A stretch of DNA of 64,000 nucleotides from contig NZ_KB849283.1 of the NCBI RefSeq assembly GCF_000368145.1, forward strand, positions 2,275,983-2,339,982. The letters are read 5' to 3'. Position numbers and translations under genes: made by a program. Shown piece by piece: positions 1 through 9,101 of this stretch (position 1 is the stretch's first letter; the number at the start of each line of letters is the position of its first letter). The DNA is from Acinetobacter guillouiae CIP 63.46. GTDB lineage: Bacteria; Pseudomonadota; Gammaproteobacteria; Pseudomonadales; Moraxellaceae. Under the pieces are notes generated by a model that was not told where the DNA came from, ran no database searches, and worked only from the letters and a program-made list of their open reading frames with translations.

Positions 1-705
1 AATGTTGACCCAGATATTTACAGTTTAAGTTATTCCCAAGTTTGGTCAGGCTTTAAAAGCCTTCTTCCAATTTCATGTTTCGTGGTGATTTTTGGGGCTG
101 CTTTCGGCTTAGCTGCAACGCAAACAGGACTAGACAATAGCTCTAGCATGTTAATGAGTAGCTTTGTTTTTGCAGGAGCATCTCAATTTGCGACTTTAGA
201 ACTATGGGGCGCGCAAATATCACTGATTCCCTTAATAGTCACAGTTTTTTTTATCAATGCTCGGCATCTTTTAATGGGCGCATCTCTTTATCCTTGGTTA
301 CGGCACCTGCCTCCCATCAAACGATACAGTATCTTGCTGGTTATTTCTGATGCCAATTGGGCACTCTCACTACAAGCATTTAATCGTGGTGAATCAGGGA
401 TGGGCTTATTGTTTGGAGGGGGCCTTGCGCTTTGGCTCGCGTGGGTTTTAGGCACAGGAATGGGGTTCTATTTTGGTAATGTTATTCATCATCCTGCATT
501 GCTGGGATTAGATATGGTCATGGCTTGTTTTCTACTGGCGATGGTTGTCGGTGGACAAAAAAACCTCAGAATACTCATCATCTGGACAATCGCAGCCTGT
601 AGCTCATTATTGGCTTATTGGTACTTACCAGAAAATAGTCATGTCGTTGTGGGTGCTTTATTTGGCGGAATTGTCGGAATTTTCTGGAAAGAGAAACAGC
701 TATGA
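1..705 (+). CDS. azlC: AzlC family branched-chain amino acid exporter subunit (5' partial)
   Basis: Large subunit of the two-component AzlCD-type inner-membrane exporter, a family known for efflux of branched-chain amino acids and analogues. The frame is open to the first base of the window, and residues before the GTG at 82 (ending WSGFKSLLPISCF) match the normal AzlC N-terminus, so the gene starts upstream and the GTG is not the start. About 234 residues are visible, close to full length. They form several hydrophobic segments, with the family-like FVFAGASQFA stretch and the INARHLLMGASLYPWL stretch. Its stop overlaps the azlD start (ATGA), which indicates translational coupling. The substrate is not shown by sequence. 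Confidence 0.88.
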   Translation, partial: NVDPDIYSLSYSQVWSGFKSLLPISCFVVIFGAAFGLAATQTGLDNSSSMLMSSFVFAGASQFATLELWGAQISLIPLIVTVFFINARHLLMGASLYPWLRHLPPIKRYSILLVISDANWALSLQAFNRGESGMGLLFGGGLALWLAWVLGTGMGFYFGNVIHHPALLGLDMVMACFLLAMVVGGQKNLRILIIWTIAACSSLLAYWYLPENSHVVVGALFGGIVGIFWKEKQL

Positions 706-1016
706 ACCTAGAGATTAGCACCACTTATCCATTAATTATTATTTTTATTATGGCCATTGTGACATTAGCCACTCGCTGGGGTGGTGTTTTAATTATGTCT
801 TATGTACCTATTAGCGATCGTGTGCAACGATTCATTAATGCAATGTCAGGATCGGTACTGGTTGCACTTTTGGCCCCTATTGCGGTTGAAGGTGATCATG
901 GCGCTCGTTTGGCGTTACTGACAACATTGATCGTTATGCTACTGCTTAAAAAACCACTGTTGGCGATTGCAGCAGGAATATTGGCAGCAGCTTTATTCCG
1001 TCAGTATTTTGTATGA
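702..1016 (+). CDS. azlD: AzlD family small membrane subunit
   Basis: Small partner of AzlC, 104 residues with about four hydrophobic helices. The central segment TRWGGVLIMSYVPISDRV is typical of AzlD. It starts inside the azlC stop codon (ATGA overlap), so both are made from one message. The pair probably exports branched-chain or other amino acids across the inner membrane; the substrate is inferred from family only. The following 106 bases separate it from a convergent LysR gene. Confidence 0.85.
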   Translation: MNLEISTTYPLIIIFIMAIVTLATRWGGVLIMSYVPISDRVQRFINAMSGSVLVALLAPIAVEGDHGARLALLTTLIVMLLLKKPLLAIAAGILAAALFRQYFV

Positions 1017-1122
1017 AATGATAGGGAGCTCAAAGAAGCTGCCTTTGGCTATATTAAACCTAAACAAAATTGAGCAATGACTACACATTGCGCATAAACG
1101 ACATAAGGGTAATTCAGTGAAA

Positions 1123-2031
1123 CTACAATGTATTGTGATTCATTTTTTTAAATAAAAGAATCAACCAATTAATAAATTCACTTAGTCTGCGGGGTTGATT
1201 GTTTCGCGATTCATATAAAACCAACAAAGACATCGGCGCACAGGTAAACGCTGTTAATACTTCAATAAGGTCACCATTTGCCAATTGTTGTCTAACACCA
1301 ATTCTCGGAATTTGAATGATCCCTAATCCATTTAAACCTGCAGCTAAATAGGCATCCGTTGTGCCGACACTGATTAGACTGGGAATTGGTACAAGGTATG
1401 TTTGATTATTTTGATTGTATTCAAAAGCATTTTGCGACTGGGTGTCAGCATGAGAATAATCAACAATATAATGATTTTTAAGATCCTCTAATGATGTTGG
1501 TCTACCGTAATGTTCCGCATAACTGGGACTAATACAATTAACCATTTCCATAATACCCAAATGGCGTCCTATTAAATTACTGCTTTCAAGCTGACCACCA
1601 CGGATTACGCAATCTACTCGTTCCTTGATAGGATCAATACGATAATCAACGCCAAGCAGCTTAATCTGTGTTTTTGGATATTGTTGAAACCATGCAGGTA
1701 GATGAGGAGCCACCACGCTAGAAAAAAACCGACTAGGCATATCGATGTTAATCACACCACTGAGTTCTTCACTTTGTTGTTGAAATTGATTATCTAAGCC
1801 TTCTAACTCATCCAATAATCTTAAGCATTCGACATAATAACGCTGACCTGCTTCTGAAAGAGAAACTTGTCTTGTATTCCGATAAAGTAAACGAGTTTTT
1901 AAATGATCTTCAAGCTTAGTGATTGACATAGAGATTGCTGACTTAGGAATCTTGAGCTGTTCTGAAGCACGGGTAAAGCTACCATTTTGTACAACAGCGA
2001 TAAAACGTTTCATCGTCTCAATCTTATCCAT
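1123..2031 (-). CDS. LysR family transcriptional regulator
   Basis: 302 residues, a typical LysR length. An N-terminal winged HTH (residues 1-60, RFIAVVQNGSFTRASEQLKI then PKSAISMSITKLEDHL) is followed by a substrate-binding domain. The CVIRGGQLESSNLIGR stretch resembles the DsdC/AaeR-like subgroup that often controls a neighbouring oxidoreductase. It is divergent from the SDR gene at 2155 with a 123-bp shared intergenic region containing a palindrome, so it most likely controls that gene and itself. The effector is unknown. Confidence 0.9.
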   Translation of the reverse strand: MDKIETMKRFIAVVQNGSFTRASEQLKIPKSAISMSITKLEDHLKTRLLYRNTRQVSLSEAGQRYYVECLRLLDELEGLDNQFQQQSEELSGVINIDMPSRFFSSVVAPHLPAWFQQYPKTQIKLLGVDYRIDPIKERVDCVIRGGQLESSNLIGRHLGIMEMVNCISPSYAEHYGRPTSLEDLKNHYIVDYSHADTQSQNAFEYNQNNQTYLVPIPSLISVGTTDAYLAAGLNGLGIIQIPRIGVRQQLANGDLIEVLTAFTCAPMSLLVLYESRNNQPRRLSEFINWLILLFKKMNHNTL

Positions 2032-2045
2032 ACATCACCTCTAAT

Positions 2046-2064
2046 TGTTCATTATTTGTGAACA
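2046..2064. promoter_or_regulatory. Palindrome, probable LysR operator
   Basis: TGTTCA (2046-2051) and TGAACA (2059-2064) form a perfect inverted repeat with a 7-base spacer. It lies 15 bases upstream of the LysR start in the LysR/SDR divergent intergenic region. LysR proteins bind such interrupted dyads, so this is a plausible autoregulatory site; binding itself is inference. Confidence 0.5.
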
Positions 2065-2154
2065 GTCTTATCCGATTAATCATATTTATCAAGTCAATTA
2101 ATTCCTGTACTTTAATTTTATCAACAGTTAATCAGCATAATATGAGGTCACTAC

Positions 2155-2910
2155 ATGAATAAAATCGCATTCATCACTGGAGGGAGTCGTGGAATAGGTC
2201 GAGATGCAGCGCTTAAACTCGCTGAGCAAAATATTGACATCATTTTGACTTATCATCGCAATGAAAAAGCCGCTCTAGACGTGGTTGAGAAGATTAAAGA
2301 AAAAGGTCAAAACGCATTTGCCATTCAATCTGATATTCGAGATATCACATTATTTGATGATTTGGTAAAAACTTTGAGTTTCGTATTAAAAGAGCAATTT
2401 GGTCGTGAAAGTTTTGACTACCTACTCAATAATGCTGGGACAGGTTTACATACGAGTATTGAAGAAACTAGTATTGATGATCTAGATGATATGCTCAATA
2501 TCCATGTGAAAGGTCCATTTTTTCTCACTCAAAAATTGCTACCACTCATTGAAAATGGCGGTCATATTGTAAATATATCCTCTGGTCTAACACGCTTTTC
2601 TATGCCTGGGTCAGCTGCATACGCAATGGCAAAAGGCGCTGTAGAAGTCATGACACGTTATATGGCAAAAGAATTCGCCTCCAAAGGGATTCGTGTCAAC
2701 ACGATTGCGCCCGGTGCGATTGCGACTGATTTTAGAGACGGTGCCGTCCGCAATAGTGAACAAGTTCAGGGGATGATCGCATCTATCACGGCATTAGGCC
2801 GTGTTGGTGAAGCTGATGATGTTGGAAAAGCAATCGCTGCGATTTTTAGTGAAGGATTTAACTGGATCACAGGTCAGAGAATAGAAGCCTCTGGTGGTAT
2901 GCTGTTGTAG
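2155..2910 (+). CDS. SDR family NAD(P)-dependent oxidoreductase
   Basis: Classical short-chain dehydrogenase/reductase, 251 residues. The cofactor motif TGGSRGIG is at residues 8-15, NNAG near 92, and the catalytic Ser143-Tyr156-Lys160 triad is intact (ISSG, YAMAK). The C-terminal GQRIEASGGML is typical of FabG-like SDRs. The substrate cannot be read from sequence. Divergent transcription from the LysR gene at 1123-2031 suggests that regulator controls it. It is a soluble cytoplasmic enzyme. Confidence 0.9.
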   Translation: MNKIAFITGGSRGIGRDAALKLAEQNIDIILTYHRNEKAALDVVEKIKEKGQNAFAIQSDIRDITLFDDLVKTLSFVLKEQFGRESFDYLLNNAGTGLHTSIEETSIDDLDDMLNIHVKGPFFLTQKLLPLIENGGHIVNISSGLTRFSMPGSAAYAMAKGAVEVMTRYMAKEFASKGIRVNTIAPGAIATDFRDGAVRNSEQVQGMIASITALGRVGEADDVGKAIAAIFSEGFNWITGQRIEASGGMLL

Positions 2911-2936
2911 TTTTAACTCGCACAGCTTTAACATAT

Positions 2937-2971
2937 TGGTGGAGTTACACAAATTTCATATAACTCCACCA
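2937..2971 (+). terminator. Hairpin after the SDR gene
   Basis: TGGTGGAGTT (2937-2946) pairs with AACTCCACCA (2962-2971), a perfect 10-bp stem 26 bases after the SDR stop. The following sequence is not a clean T tract, so it may be a weak terminator or an mRNA end-stabilising stem. It separates the SDR unit from the former dusA promoter. Confidence 0.45.
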
Positions 2972-3111
2972 TATCTGGGTTCTAAGAAAATATAAAAAAA
3001 TTAATACTCATTAATTTTACAAATTCTATCTTTTGAGTATGGCTATTGATTTTAAAATAAAGCACGTTTACTCCTCACTTGCTTTTTTTCTATCTTTTTC
3101 AGGTTGACTGT

Positions 3112-3180
3112 ATGTCTGAGCTCCAACCTTTAACACCTCGTATTTCGGTCGCTCCGATGATGGATTGGACAACAAGATAA
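3112..3180 (+). pseudogene. dusA: Severed 5' end of dusA
   Basis: ATG at 3112 opens a 22-codon reading frame whose last part, PRISVAPMMDWTT, is the N-terminal signature of tRNA-dihydrouridine synthase A. It then runs into TAA at 3178. The intact gene is at 41326-42342. This is the original dusA start, left on the far side of the integrated island. The original upstream region (2972-3111, AT-rich with a polypyrimidine run) probably still carries the ancestral dusA promoter and now transcribes only this stub. Confidence 0.9.
3154..3173 (+). repeat. attL core of the dusA-integrated island
   Basis: The 20-base sequence ccgatgatggattggacaac is repeated exactly at 41380-41399. It encodes the PMMDWT motif of DusA, so integration recreates reading sequence at one end. 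The copies are 38,226 bases apart and bracket an element with a tyrosine integrase adjacent to the right copy. This matches the known family of dusA-targeting integrases. Confidence 0.9.
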
Positions 3181-3226
3181 AATAATCCATTAATTTACAG
3201 CAACTTAAAATAAAAAAATTAAGTTA

Positions 3227-3246
3227 AGGTGTAAATTTGGAGTAAA
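3227..3246 (+). repeat. Possible integrase arm-type site, left end
   Basis: Two GTGTAAA/GAGTAAA units separated by TTTG lie 54 bases inside attL. A closely similar double unit sits at 41224-41245 just outside the integrase start at the right end. Paired short repeats near both element ends are what arm-type integrase or excisionase sites look like. No binding data; inferred from position and similarity. Confidence 0.4.
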
Positions 3247-3254
3247 CTTTATTT

Positions 3255-3788
3255 TTATGTATCAAAACATAAATCTTCAATATTTTCACTCCCCAATAGA
3301 TTATTCACAGTTACAAGAGCTGTATCAGATAGTGTTTGAGTAGCTAACACAGCTAGCCTCGTCATTGGGCAAGAAATGGAAACATAAAAAAGATTACGTG
3401 CTCTATAAAAAACCTTTCGTATTTGCTTTAGTCAATTTTTTAGTCTCAAGTAACTCTAAAAGCTGTGGCCACTTATAGTGATTCCAGCCACCACCTAAGA
3501 CCACTAATACATTCTCAAACTCAGCCCCCTTTACACTATGCTGCGTTGCAAAAGGAGTCTGTTTTTCAATAAACCTTGTAACCTCGATAACTTCCTTATA
3601 TTCGATTTCTCTTAATTTATTATAACGTTGTAGTGTTGAAGACCATTCCTCTTTAGGTGTATCTATAAATGAAAGAAGCTCCTCCTCCCTTCTAATTATT
3701 CGATCTGGTGGTAATGGCCGTTTTGTAGTCTTTAAATGATCTATCACTTGACCAATAGTTCCTTCAGTCCTTAACTTTAGTAATTGAT
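3255..3788 (-). pseudogene. UvrD-like helicase C-terminal remnant (Gabija GajB-like), frameshifted
   Basis: Two adjacent minus-strand frames make one broken superfamily-1 helicase end. Frame one (about 3788-3403, open upstream of the GTG at 3747) has the motif V-like TQHSVKGAEFENVLVV and GGGWNHY. After a T6 run at 3409-3414 the frame closes. Removing one T restores YRARNLFYVSIS (motif VI) and about 40 more residues to a stop at 3255-3257. The motif VI arginine that normally follows is Cys. The helicase N-terminal two thirds are absent; the remnant abuts arsO. Related UvrD proteins partner OLD/ATPase nucleases in Gabija-type defence, so this may be a decayed defence gene. Confidence 0.7.
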
Positions 3789-4877
3789 CCTAGCCAAATA
3801 AGCAGCTATTTGATCTACAGTTGCTCTTGCTGTTCTAGAAACCCCAATGAGTGTTGCGGATGCCATGCCTGTCCATTCCCCATAGCCAACCAACCAAAGG
3901 TTATTTATTTTTACTGAGCGCCCATCATTCACAGTAACTGTCTGATCAGGCTCTACCACATCAAGACTTCTTAAGTGAGTCAATGAAGCTTTGAACCCTG
4001 TACACCAAATCACAGCATCTACTGCTTGTCTTGTACCATCAGCCCAAACAACGGAATGCTCCTCAAATGAGGTAAAAGGCTCTCTACTATGTAGTACGCC
4101 ACGTTCGCGGGCCTCTTTGACACTGTCTATCATGACAATATCACCCAGACCACCAACGGGTTGATCAATCACACGACCTTCCTGTTGGGCTTTTAAACGT
4201 TCAGTTGCCCGAAGAAATAAAACACGCCCATCAACATCATCCGATAAAAATTGAGGTGGTGTTACTGTGACCCAAGTGGTATCTGCAACTTTTGAGACTT
4301 CGGCAAGAATTTGTGCCCCTGAGTTACCACCACCAACTACAATCACTTTCTTGTTGATAAAAGGCTCTGGATTTACATAATGTGCTGAATGCGTTTGTAA
4401 TCCTTCAAATCGTTCATATCCTTCATAATGGGGAATATAAGGCTGACTCCATGTCCCAGTAGCACTGACCACCGCTTTAGCTCGCCAATATTGATCGCCA
4501 GCATACACATCTAAATAGCCATCTTTTTGTTCTATATGGTCGACATGAATTGGTCGAATAATTGGAAATTGATATCGTTGCTCGTATGCTGACAAGTAGC
4601 CAATCACTTCATTTCGCGTTGGGTAAGTCTGCTCAGTTGTGGGCATCATCCAACCTGACAATGAACTCCAAGTATTTGGAGAAAAAAGACGAAGAGATTC
4701 CCAAGCATGTGACCATGCACCACCTGCCTGAGATTGGTCATCTAAAATAATAAATGGAATTTTCTTACGTTTGAGGAAATAAGCTGTGGCAAGGGCTGCC
4801 TGACCACCACCAATAATGATTACATCGACTTCAGTTTGTAATTGAGTCAAAGCTTCTCTCCCATTATTTATAGTCAT
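3777..4877 (-). CDS. arsO: ArsO-like flavin-dependent monooxygenase
   Basis: 366 residues from the ATG at 4877. The N-terminal FAD motif is [20 protein letters not shown], and a second NAD(P)H-binding motif [13 protein letters not shown] lies near the middle, as in the flavin-containing/YhiN-like monooxygenases annotated ArsO in arsenic operons. I reject the longer frame from 4904 because its extra codons lie in the terminator stem at 4888-4915. It is the last gene of the ars cluster, after trxB on the same strand. The exact role of ArsO in arsenic resistance is not established. Confidence 0.75.
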   Translation of the reverse strand: MTINNGREALTQLQTEVDVIIIGGGQAALATAYFLKRKKIPFIILDDQSQAGGAWSHAWESLRLFSPNTWSSLSGWMMPTTEQTYPTRNEVIGYLSAYEQRYQFPIIRPIHVDHIEQKDGYLDVYAGDQYWRAKAVVSATGTWSQPYIPHYEGYERFEGLQTHSAHYVNPEPFINKKVIVVGGGNSGAQILAEVSKVADTTWVTVTPPQFLSDDVDGRVLFLRATERLKAQQEGRVIDQPVGGLGDIVMIDSVKEARERGVLHSREPFTSFEEHSVVWADGTRQAVDAVIWCTGFKASLTHLRSLDVVEPDQTVTVNDGRSVKINNLWLVGYGEWTGMASATLIGVSRTARATVDQIAAYLARINY

Positions 4878-4887
4878 AATCAAAATA

Positions 4888-4915
4888 ACGCCCAGTCTAC
4901 TCAACAGACTGGGCG
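4888..4915 (-). terminator. Rho-independent terminator between trxB and arsO
   Basis: ACGCCCAGTCT (4888-4898) and AGACTGGGCGT (4905-4915) form a perfect 11-bp stem with a 6-base loop. It is followed on the minus strand by TATTTTGATT-like sequence and on the plus strand by ATTTTATAAAATTTT. It lies 37 bases after the trxB stop and just before the arsO start, so arsO may be expressed at a reduced level by read-through or from its own promoter. Confidence 0.7.
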
Positions 4916-4951
4916 TATTTTATAAAATTTTCAAGCGTTTAAATGAGCCTT

Positions 4952-5911
<960 letters not shown>

Positions 5912-5922
5912 TCACCTAAAGT

Positions 5923-6627
5923 TTATAAGCTACGTTGATTGACACGCTTAGATAATTCTTCTGCCGACTCTTTTCGCTCTGAATAACGGTCCGTGAGGTA
6001 CTGACTCTGCCCACGAGTGAGCAAGGTGAACTTATATAGTTCTTCCATTACATCGACAATTCGATCATAGAAGGATGAAGGTTTCATCCGTCCATCTTCT
6101 TCAAACTCTAAAAAAGCTTTGGGAATAGACGATTGGTTTGGAATGGTGATCATCCGCATCCAACGGCCTAAAATACGCATCTGGTTTAAGCTGTTAAAAG
6201 ACTGTGAACCACCACTGACCTGCATCAAAGCCAAAGTCTTACCTTGGGTTGCACGAATTGCACCGCCTGCCAGTGGAATCCAATCTATTTGCGATTTAAA
6301 GATTGAACTCATGGAGCCATGACGCTCAGGCGAGCACCACACCATTCCTTCTGCCCAAGCGAGTAAATCATGCAACTCTTTAACCTTTGGATGTTCAGTG
6401 TCCGCATCTTCAGGTAAAGGCAGCCCTTTAGGATGAAAGATTTTTACTTCGGCACCAAACTGCTCCAAGATACGACCAGCTTCCATCACCGCCAATCGGC
6501 TGTATGAACGCTCACGGTTAGAACCATACAGCAGCAAAATACGGGGTGGATGATCCAATTCTTTAGCTTGTACCTTTTCTAAAGTCGGTTGATCCAAAAG
6601 ATTCATATCTACATTTGGGAGAGTCAT
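5923..6627 (-). CDS. arsH: ArsH, NADPH-dependent FMN reductase / organoarsenical oxidase
   Basis: 234 residues with the flavodoxin-like FMN phosphate-binding motif [13 protein letters not shown] near residue 32 and [12 protein letters not shown] in the middle, both characteristic of ArsH. Known ArsH enzymes oxidise trivalent methylated and aromatic arsenicals using NADPH and FMN. It lies 5 bases after acr3 and 17 before trxB, so it is co-transcribed. The C-terminal tail [14 protein letters not shown] is normal for the longer ArsH class. Confidence 0.93.
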   Translation of the reverse strand: MTLPNVDMNLLDQPTLEKVQAKELDHPPRILLLYGSNRERSYSRLAVMEAGRILEQFGAEVKIFHPKGLPLPEDADTEHPKVKELHDLLAWAEGMVWCSPERHGSMSSIFKSQIDWIPLAGGAIRATQGKTLALMQVSGGSQSFNSLNQMRILGRWMRMITIPNQSSIPKAFLEFEEDGRMKPSSFYDRIVDVMEELYKFTLLTRGQSQYLTDRYSERKESAEELSKRVNQRSL

Positions 6628-6632
6628 AGAAA

Positions 6633-7676
6633 TTACACCTCTGCTTTAAAAAACTTTTTTCTGAGCCACAAAGACACACTGACTAAAGCAATTAACACTG
6701 GTACTTCAACCAATGGGCCGATTACCGTGGTAAATGCGACTGGTGAAGCTAAACCAAAGGTCGCAATCGCGACGGCCAGCGCCAATTCAAAGTTATTTCC
6801 CGCAGCAGTAAAAGAAATTGCTGTGGTTTTAGGATAATCGTTCCCCATCCATTTGCTCATGAAGAAGCTGATGAAGAACATCACGATAAAGTAAATGGTC
6901 AATGGGATCGCAATACGCAAGACATCCATCGGTAAGCTCACCACATCGTTCCCTTTCAGGCTAAACATCGCCACAATCGTGAACAATAAAGCCAGTAGAC
7001 TCAGTGGACTAATCTTAGGTAAGAAGACATTTTGATACCAATCCAGACCTTTAGCTTTCACTAGAGTGAATCGCGTCATAAAGCCAAGGAAAAATGGAAT
7101 CCCTAAGTACACCAGTACCGCATGGGTAATGGTCCAGAAATCGACATTGATCACTTGCCCTGCAACACCAAAATAAGGTGGCAAGAAGGTTAAGAATAGC
7201 CAAGCATAAGTACTGAAGAATAAGATCTGGAAGATACTGTTAAAGGCCACCAATGCAGCAACATATTGATTATCCCCACAGGCCAAACCATTCCACACCA
7301 AGACCATGGCGATACAGCGCGCTAAACCAATCAAAATCAAGCCTGTCATGTATTCAGGATAGCTATGTAGAAAAATAATGGCTAATGCAAACATTAATAC
7401 TGGTGCTATCACCCAGTTCTGTACCAAAGACAAAGTTAAGGTTTTTTTGTCTTTAAACACTTGTGGTAGCGCGGCATAATCCACTTTAGCTAATGGTGGA
7501 TACATCATCAGAATCAAACCAATCGCAATTGGAATATTGACGGAATCCACACTCATTTTATCCAATGCCACTGAGGCTTGTGGAAAGAACACACCGATCG
7601 CAATTCCCAACCCCATCGCAATGAAAATCCATAGCGTGAGGTTACGATCTAAAAATGACAGTCTTTGTTGAGCCAT
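6633..7676 (-). CDS. acr3: Acr3-type arsenite efflux permease
   Basis: 347 residues from the ATG at 7676 ([17 protein letters not shown]), about ten membrane helices. The ACR3 signature is visible: [18 protein letters not shown] with the conserved arsenite-binding Cys, and [19 protein letters not shown]. It exports As(III) using the proton gradient. The longer frame from 7718 overlaps the arsC end, while 7676 leaves a 7-base gap, so 7676 is preferred. It is the central efflux function of the operon and takes the arsenite made by both arsenate reductases. Confidence 0.94.
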   Translation of the reverse strand: MAQQRLSFLDRNLTLWIFIAMGLGIAIGVFFPQASVALDKMSVDSVNIPIAIGLILMMYPPLAKVDYAALPQVFKDKKTLTLSLVQNWVIAPVLMFALAIIFLHSYPEYMTGLILIGLARCIAMVLVWNGLACGDNQYVAALVAFNSIFQILFFSTYAWLFLTFLPPYFGVAGQVINVDFWTITHAVLVYLGIPFFLGFMTRFTLVKAKGLDWYQNVFLPKISPLSLLALLFTIVAMFSLKGNDVVSLPMDVLRIAIPLTIYFIVMFFISFFMSKWMGNDYPKTTAISFTAAGNNFELALAVAIATFGLASPVAFTTVIGPLVEVPVLIALVSVSLWLRKKFFKAEV

Positions 7677-7683
7677 GATGTTC

Positions 7684-8157
7684 TCATTCAATATCTGAGA
7701 TGTGATTGATTGCAGCAATCAATTCAGGACGAGACATGTGCGCTGTATCGAGTGCCAACAATGCATCTAAACGACGATTGACATGGTCTACAGTCACTTG
7801 GAATGCTTTGAGCTTCTCTTCTTTCGGCAAGTCTAAATGCGAAGGATCAGCCAAGCCCCAATGTGCCTTGATTGCTCCGCCTAAATACAGTGGACACGCT
7901 TCTTGCGCTGCCGAATCACAAACCGTAATCACCACGTCAGGTTGATATTGTTCACAATCATCAATGGTTTTACTCCACAAACCATCTGTTGAAAGACCCA
8001 AATTTTCTAATGTTTCAATGGTCAATGGATGTACTTGCCCTGATGGCTTACTACCTGCACTGTATGCTTTCCAACCCTCTGGGGCACGACTATTAAACAG
8101 CACTTCTGACAGGATGCTACGACAACTATTTCCAGTACACAAAAAAAGGAATTTCAT
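7684..8157 (-). CDS. arsC: Thioredoxin-coupled arsenate reductase, LMW-PTP family
   Basis: 157 residues. The phosphatase-like P-loop is CTGNSCRS with nucleophile Cys7 and Arg13; Cys80 and Cys88 lie in [15 protein letters not shown], the resolving pair of thioredoxin-linked ArsC. It reduces As(V) to As(III) for export by Acr3. It lies 6 bases after arsR and 7 before acr3. The operon encodes a TrxB, which fits the electron route. A second, mechanistically unrelated ArsC is at 8543-8977. Confidence 0.93.
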   Translation of the reverse strand: MKFLFLCTGNSCRSILSEVLFNSRAPEGWKAYSAGSKPSGQVHPLTIETLENLGLSTDGLWSKTIDDCEQYQPDVVITVCDSAAQEACPLYLGGAIKAHWGLADPSHLDLPKEEKLKAFQVTVDHVNRRLDALLALDTAHMSRPELIAAINHISDIE

Positions 8158-8163
8158 ATTGTT

Positions 8164-8484
8164 CTACTCGCAATAACTATTGATTTGTTGAAATGATGGA
8201 GCAACTTTTGGCTGTAAATCAGCATTTTTAAGGGTGTTAAGTACGTCTATACACCAAGTGGGTAAATTGGGATTGAGACTGTAATAGACCCATTGCCCTT
8301 GACGTCGATCTTGTAAAAGACCAGAAGAGCGTAATAAGGCTAAATGCCGTGAAATCTTGGGTTGGCTCAACTCTAATTTTTCAGTCAAATCGCAAACACA
8401 CTGTTCATTATTTCCAAGAACCAACATCACGATATTGAATCGCGTATCATCAGCTAAGCATTTAAAGAAATTGATTTGATCCAT
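8164..8484 (-). CDS. arsR: ArsR family arsenic-responsive repressor
   Basis: 106 residues with a winged HTH (LSQPKISRHLALLRSSGLL) and the As(III)-binding CVCDL motif, Cys29 and Cys31, in the helix before recognition. It releases DNA when arsenite binds. A perfect 10-bp palindrome sits 22 bases upstream of its start, a likely operator. It is followed at 6 bases by arsC, so the repressor controls its own operon. Confidence 0.95.
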   Translation of the reverse strand: MDQINFFKCLADDTRFNIVMLVLGNNEQCVCDLTEKLELSQPKISRHLALLRSSGLLQDRRQGQWVYYSLNPNLPTWCIDVLNTLKNADLQPKVAPSFQQINSYCE

Positions 8485-8505
8485 ATTTTTTACTCACTCA
8501 AACAT

Positions 8506-8535
8506 ATGGATATATCAATATTCACATATATCCAT
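8506..8535 (-). promoter_or_regulatory. Probable ArsR operator
   Basis: ATGGATATAT (8506-8515) and ATATATCCAT (8526-8535) form a perfect inverted repeat with a 10-base spacer between the arsR start and the glutaredoxin-type arsC stop. Position and AT-rich dyad shape fit ArsR/SmtB operators. A related AT-rich ATATAT-containing stretch lies at about 9000-9035 upstream of the other arsC, which may be a second, weaker site. Confidence 0.65.
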
Positions 8536-8542
8536 GAAATTT

Positions 8543-8977
8543 TTATTTCAATCGCTGCCCATTTGCATCCAGCACTTGTTCACCGTCTTCTTTGCTAAAT
8601 GCACCTTTTTGTGGGAGTGGCAGAATTTCTAAAACCAGTTCTGACGGGCGACTTAAACGAGTTCCTAGTTCAGTCACCACGAATGGGCGGTTAATCAAAA
8701 TTGGATACTGAAGCATAAAGTTAAGCAGTTTCTCATCCCTCCAAACCTCAAGGTCTAACTCTAGATCACGATAAGGATCAACATTCTTACGGATGGCCTC
8801 TCTCACAGTTAAACCTGCATCCGCAATCAGCTGAATGAGCTCACTTTTAGATGGAGGATTTTTAAGATATTCGATCACTTCAGGTTCAATGTTGGCATTA
8901 CGAATTAACGCCAACGTATTGCGTGATGTACCACATTCAGGGTTGTGATAAATCTTAACTTTTGGAATAGCAGTCAT
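8543..8977 (-). CDS. arsC: Glutaredoxin-type arsenate reductase (ArsC/Spx fold)
   Basis: 144 residues from the ATG at 8977 (MTAIPKVKIYHNPECGTSRN). It has the HNPxCGTSRNTL motif with catalytic Cys15 and the conserved RPFVVTELGTRLSRPSE segment of the plasmid R773-like class, which uses glutathione and glutaredoxin. The 20 extra codons upstream of the ATG lie in low-complexity ATATA sequence and are rejected. It precedes arsR on the same strand with the ArsR operator between, so it may have its own promoter upstream of 9000. Confidence 0.9.
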   Translation of the reverse strand: MTAIPKVKIYHNPECGTSRNTLALIRNANIEPEVIEYLKNPPSKSELIQLIADAGLTVREAIRKNVDPYRDLELDLEVWRDEKLLNFMLQYPILINRPFVVTELGTRLSRPSELVLEILPLPQKGAFSKEDGEQVLDANGQRLK

Positions 8978-9057
8978 TTGCTCAAACTCAATTGAATCTT
9001 TATATATACTTATATACGAATAAACATATATATGCAACTCCGTATATTTTTATAAAA

Positions 9058-9076
9058 GGGCTAAAAAAATTAGCCC
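9058..9076 (-). terminator. Terminator of the zinc-hook ATPase gene
   Basis: On the minus strand GGGCTAA pairs with TTAGCCC around a T5 loop and is followed by TTTTATAAAAA. It begins 26 bases after the ATPase stop and separates that gene from the arsenic operon. Confidence 0.65.
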
Positions 9077-9101
9077 CCCTAGAAAGTCTAAAAATATAAA
9101 T

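Noticed and set aside
82-84. GTG as start of the AzlC gene
   Set aside because: The same frame is open to base 1 and the upstream residues fit a normal AzlC N-terminus, so the gene starts before the window.
4878-4904. Longer start for arsO
   Set aside because: The extra codons fall in a perfect terminator stem-loop (4888-4915).
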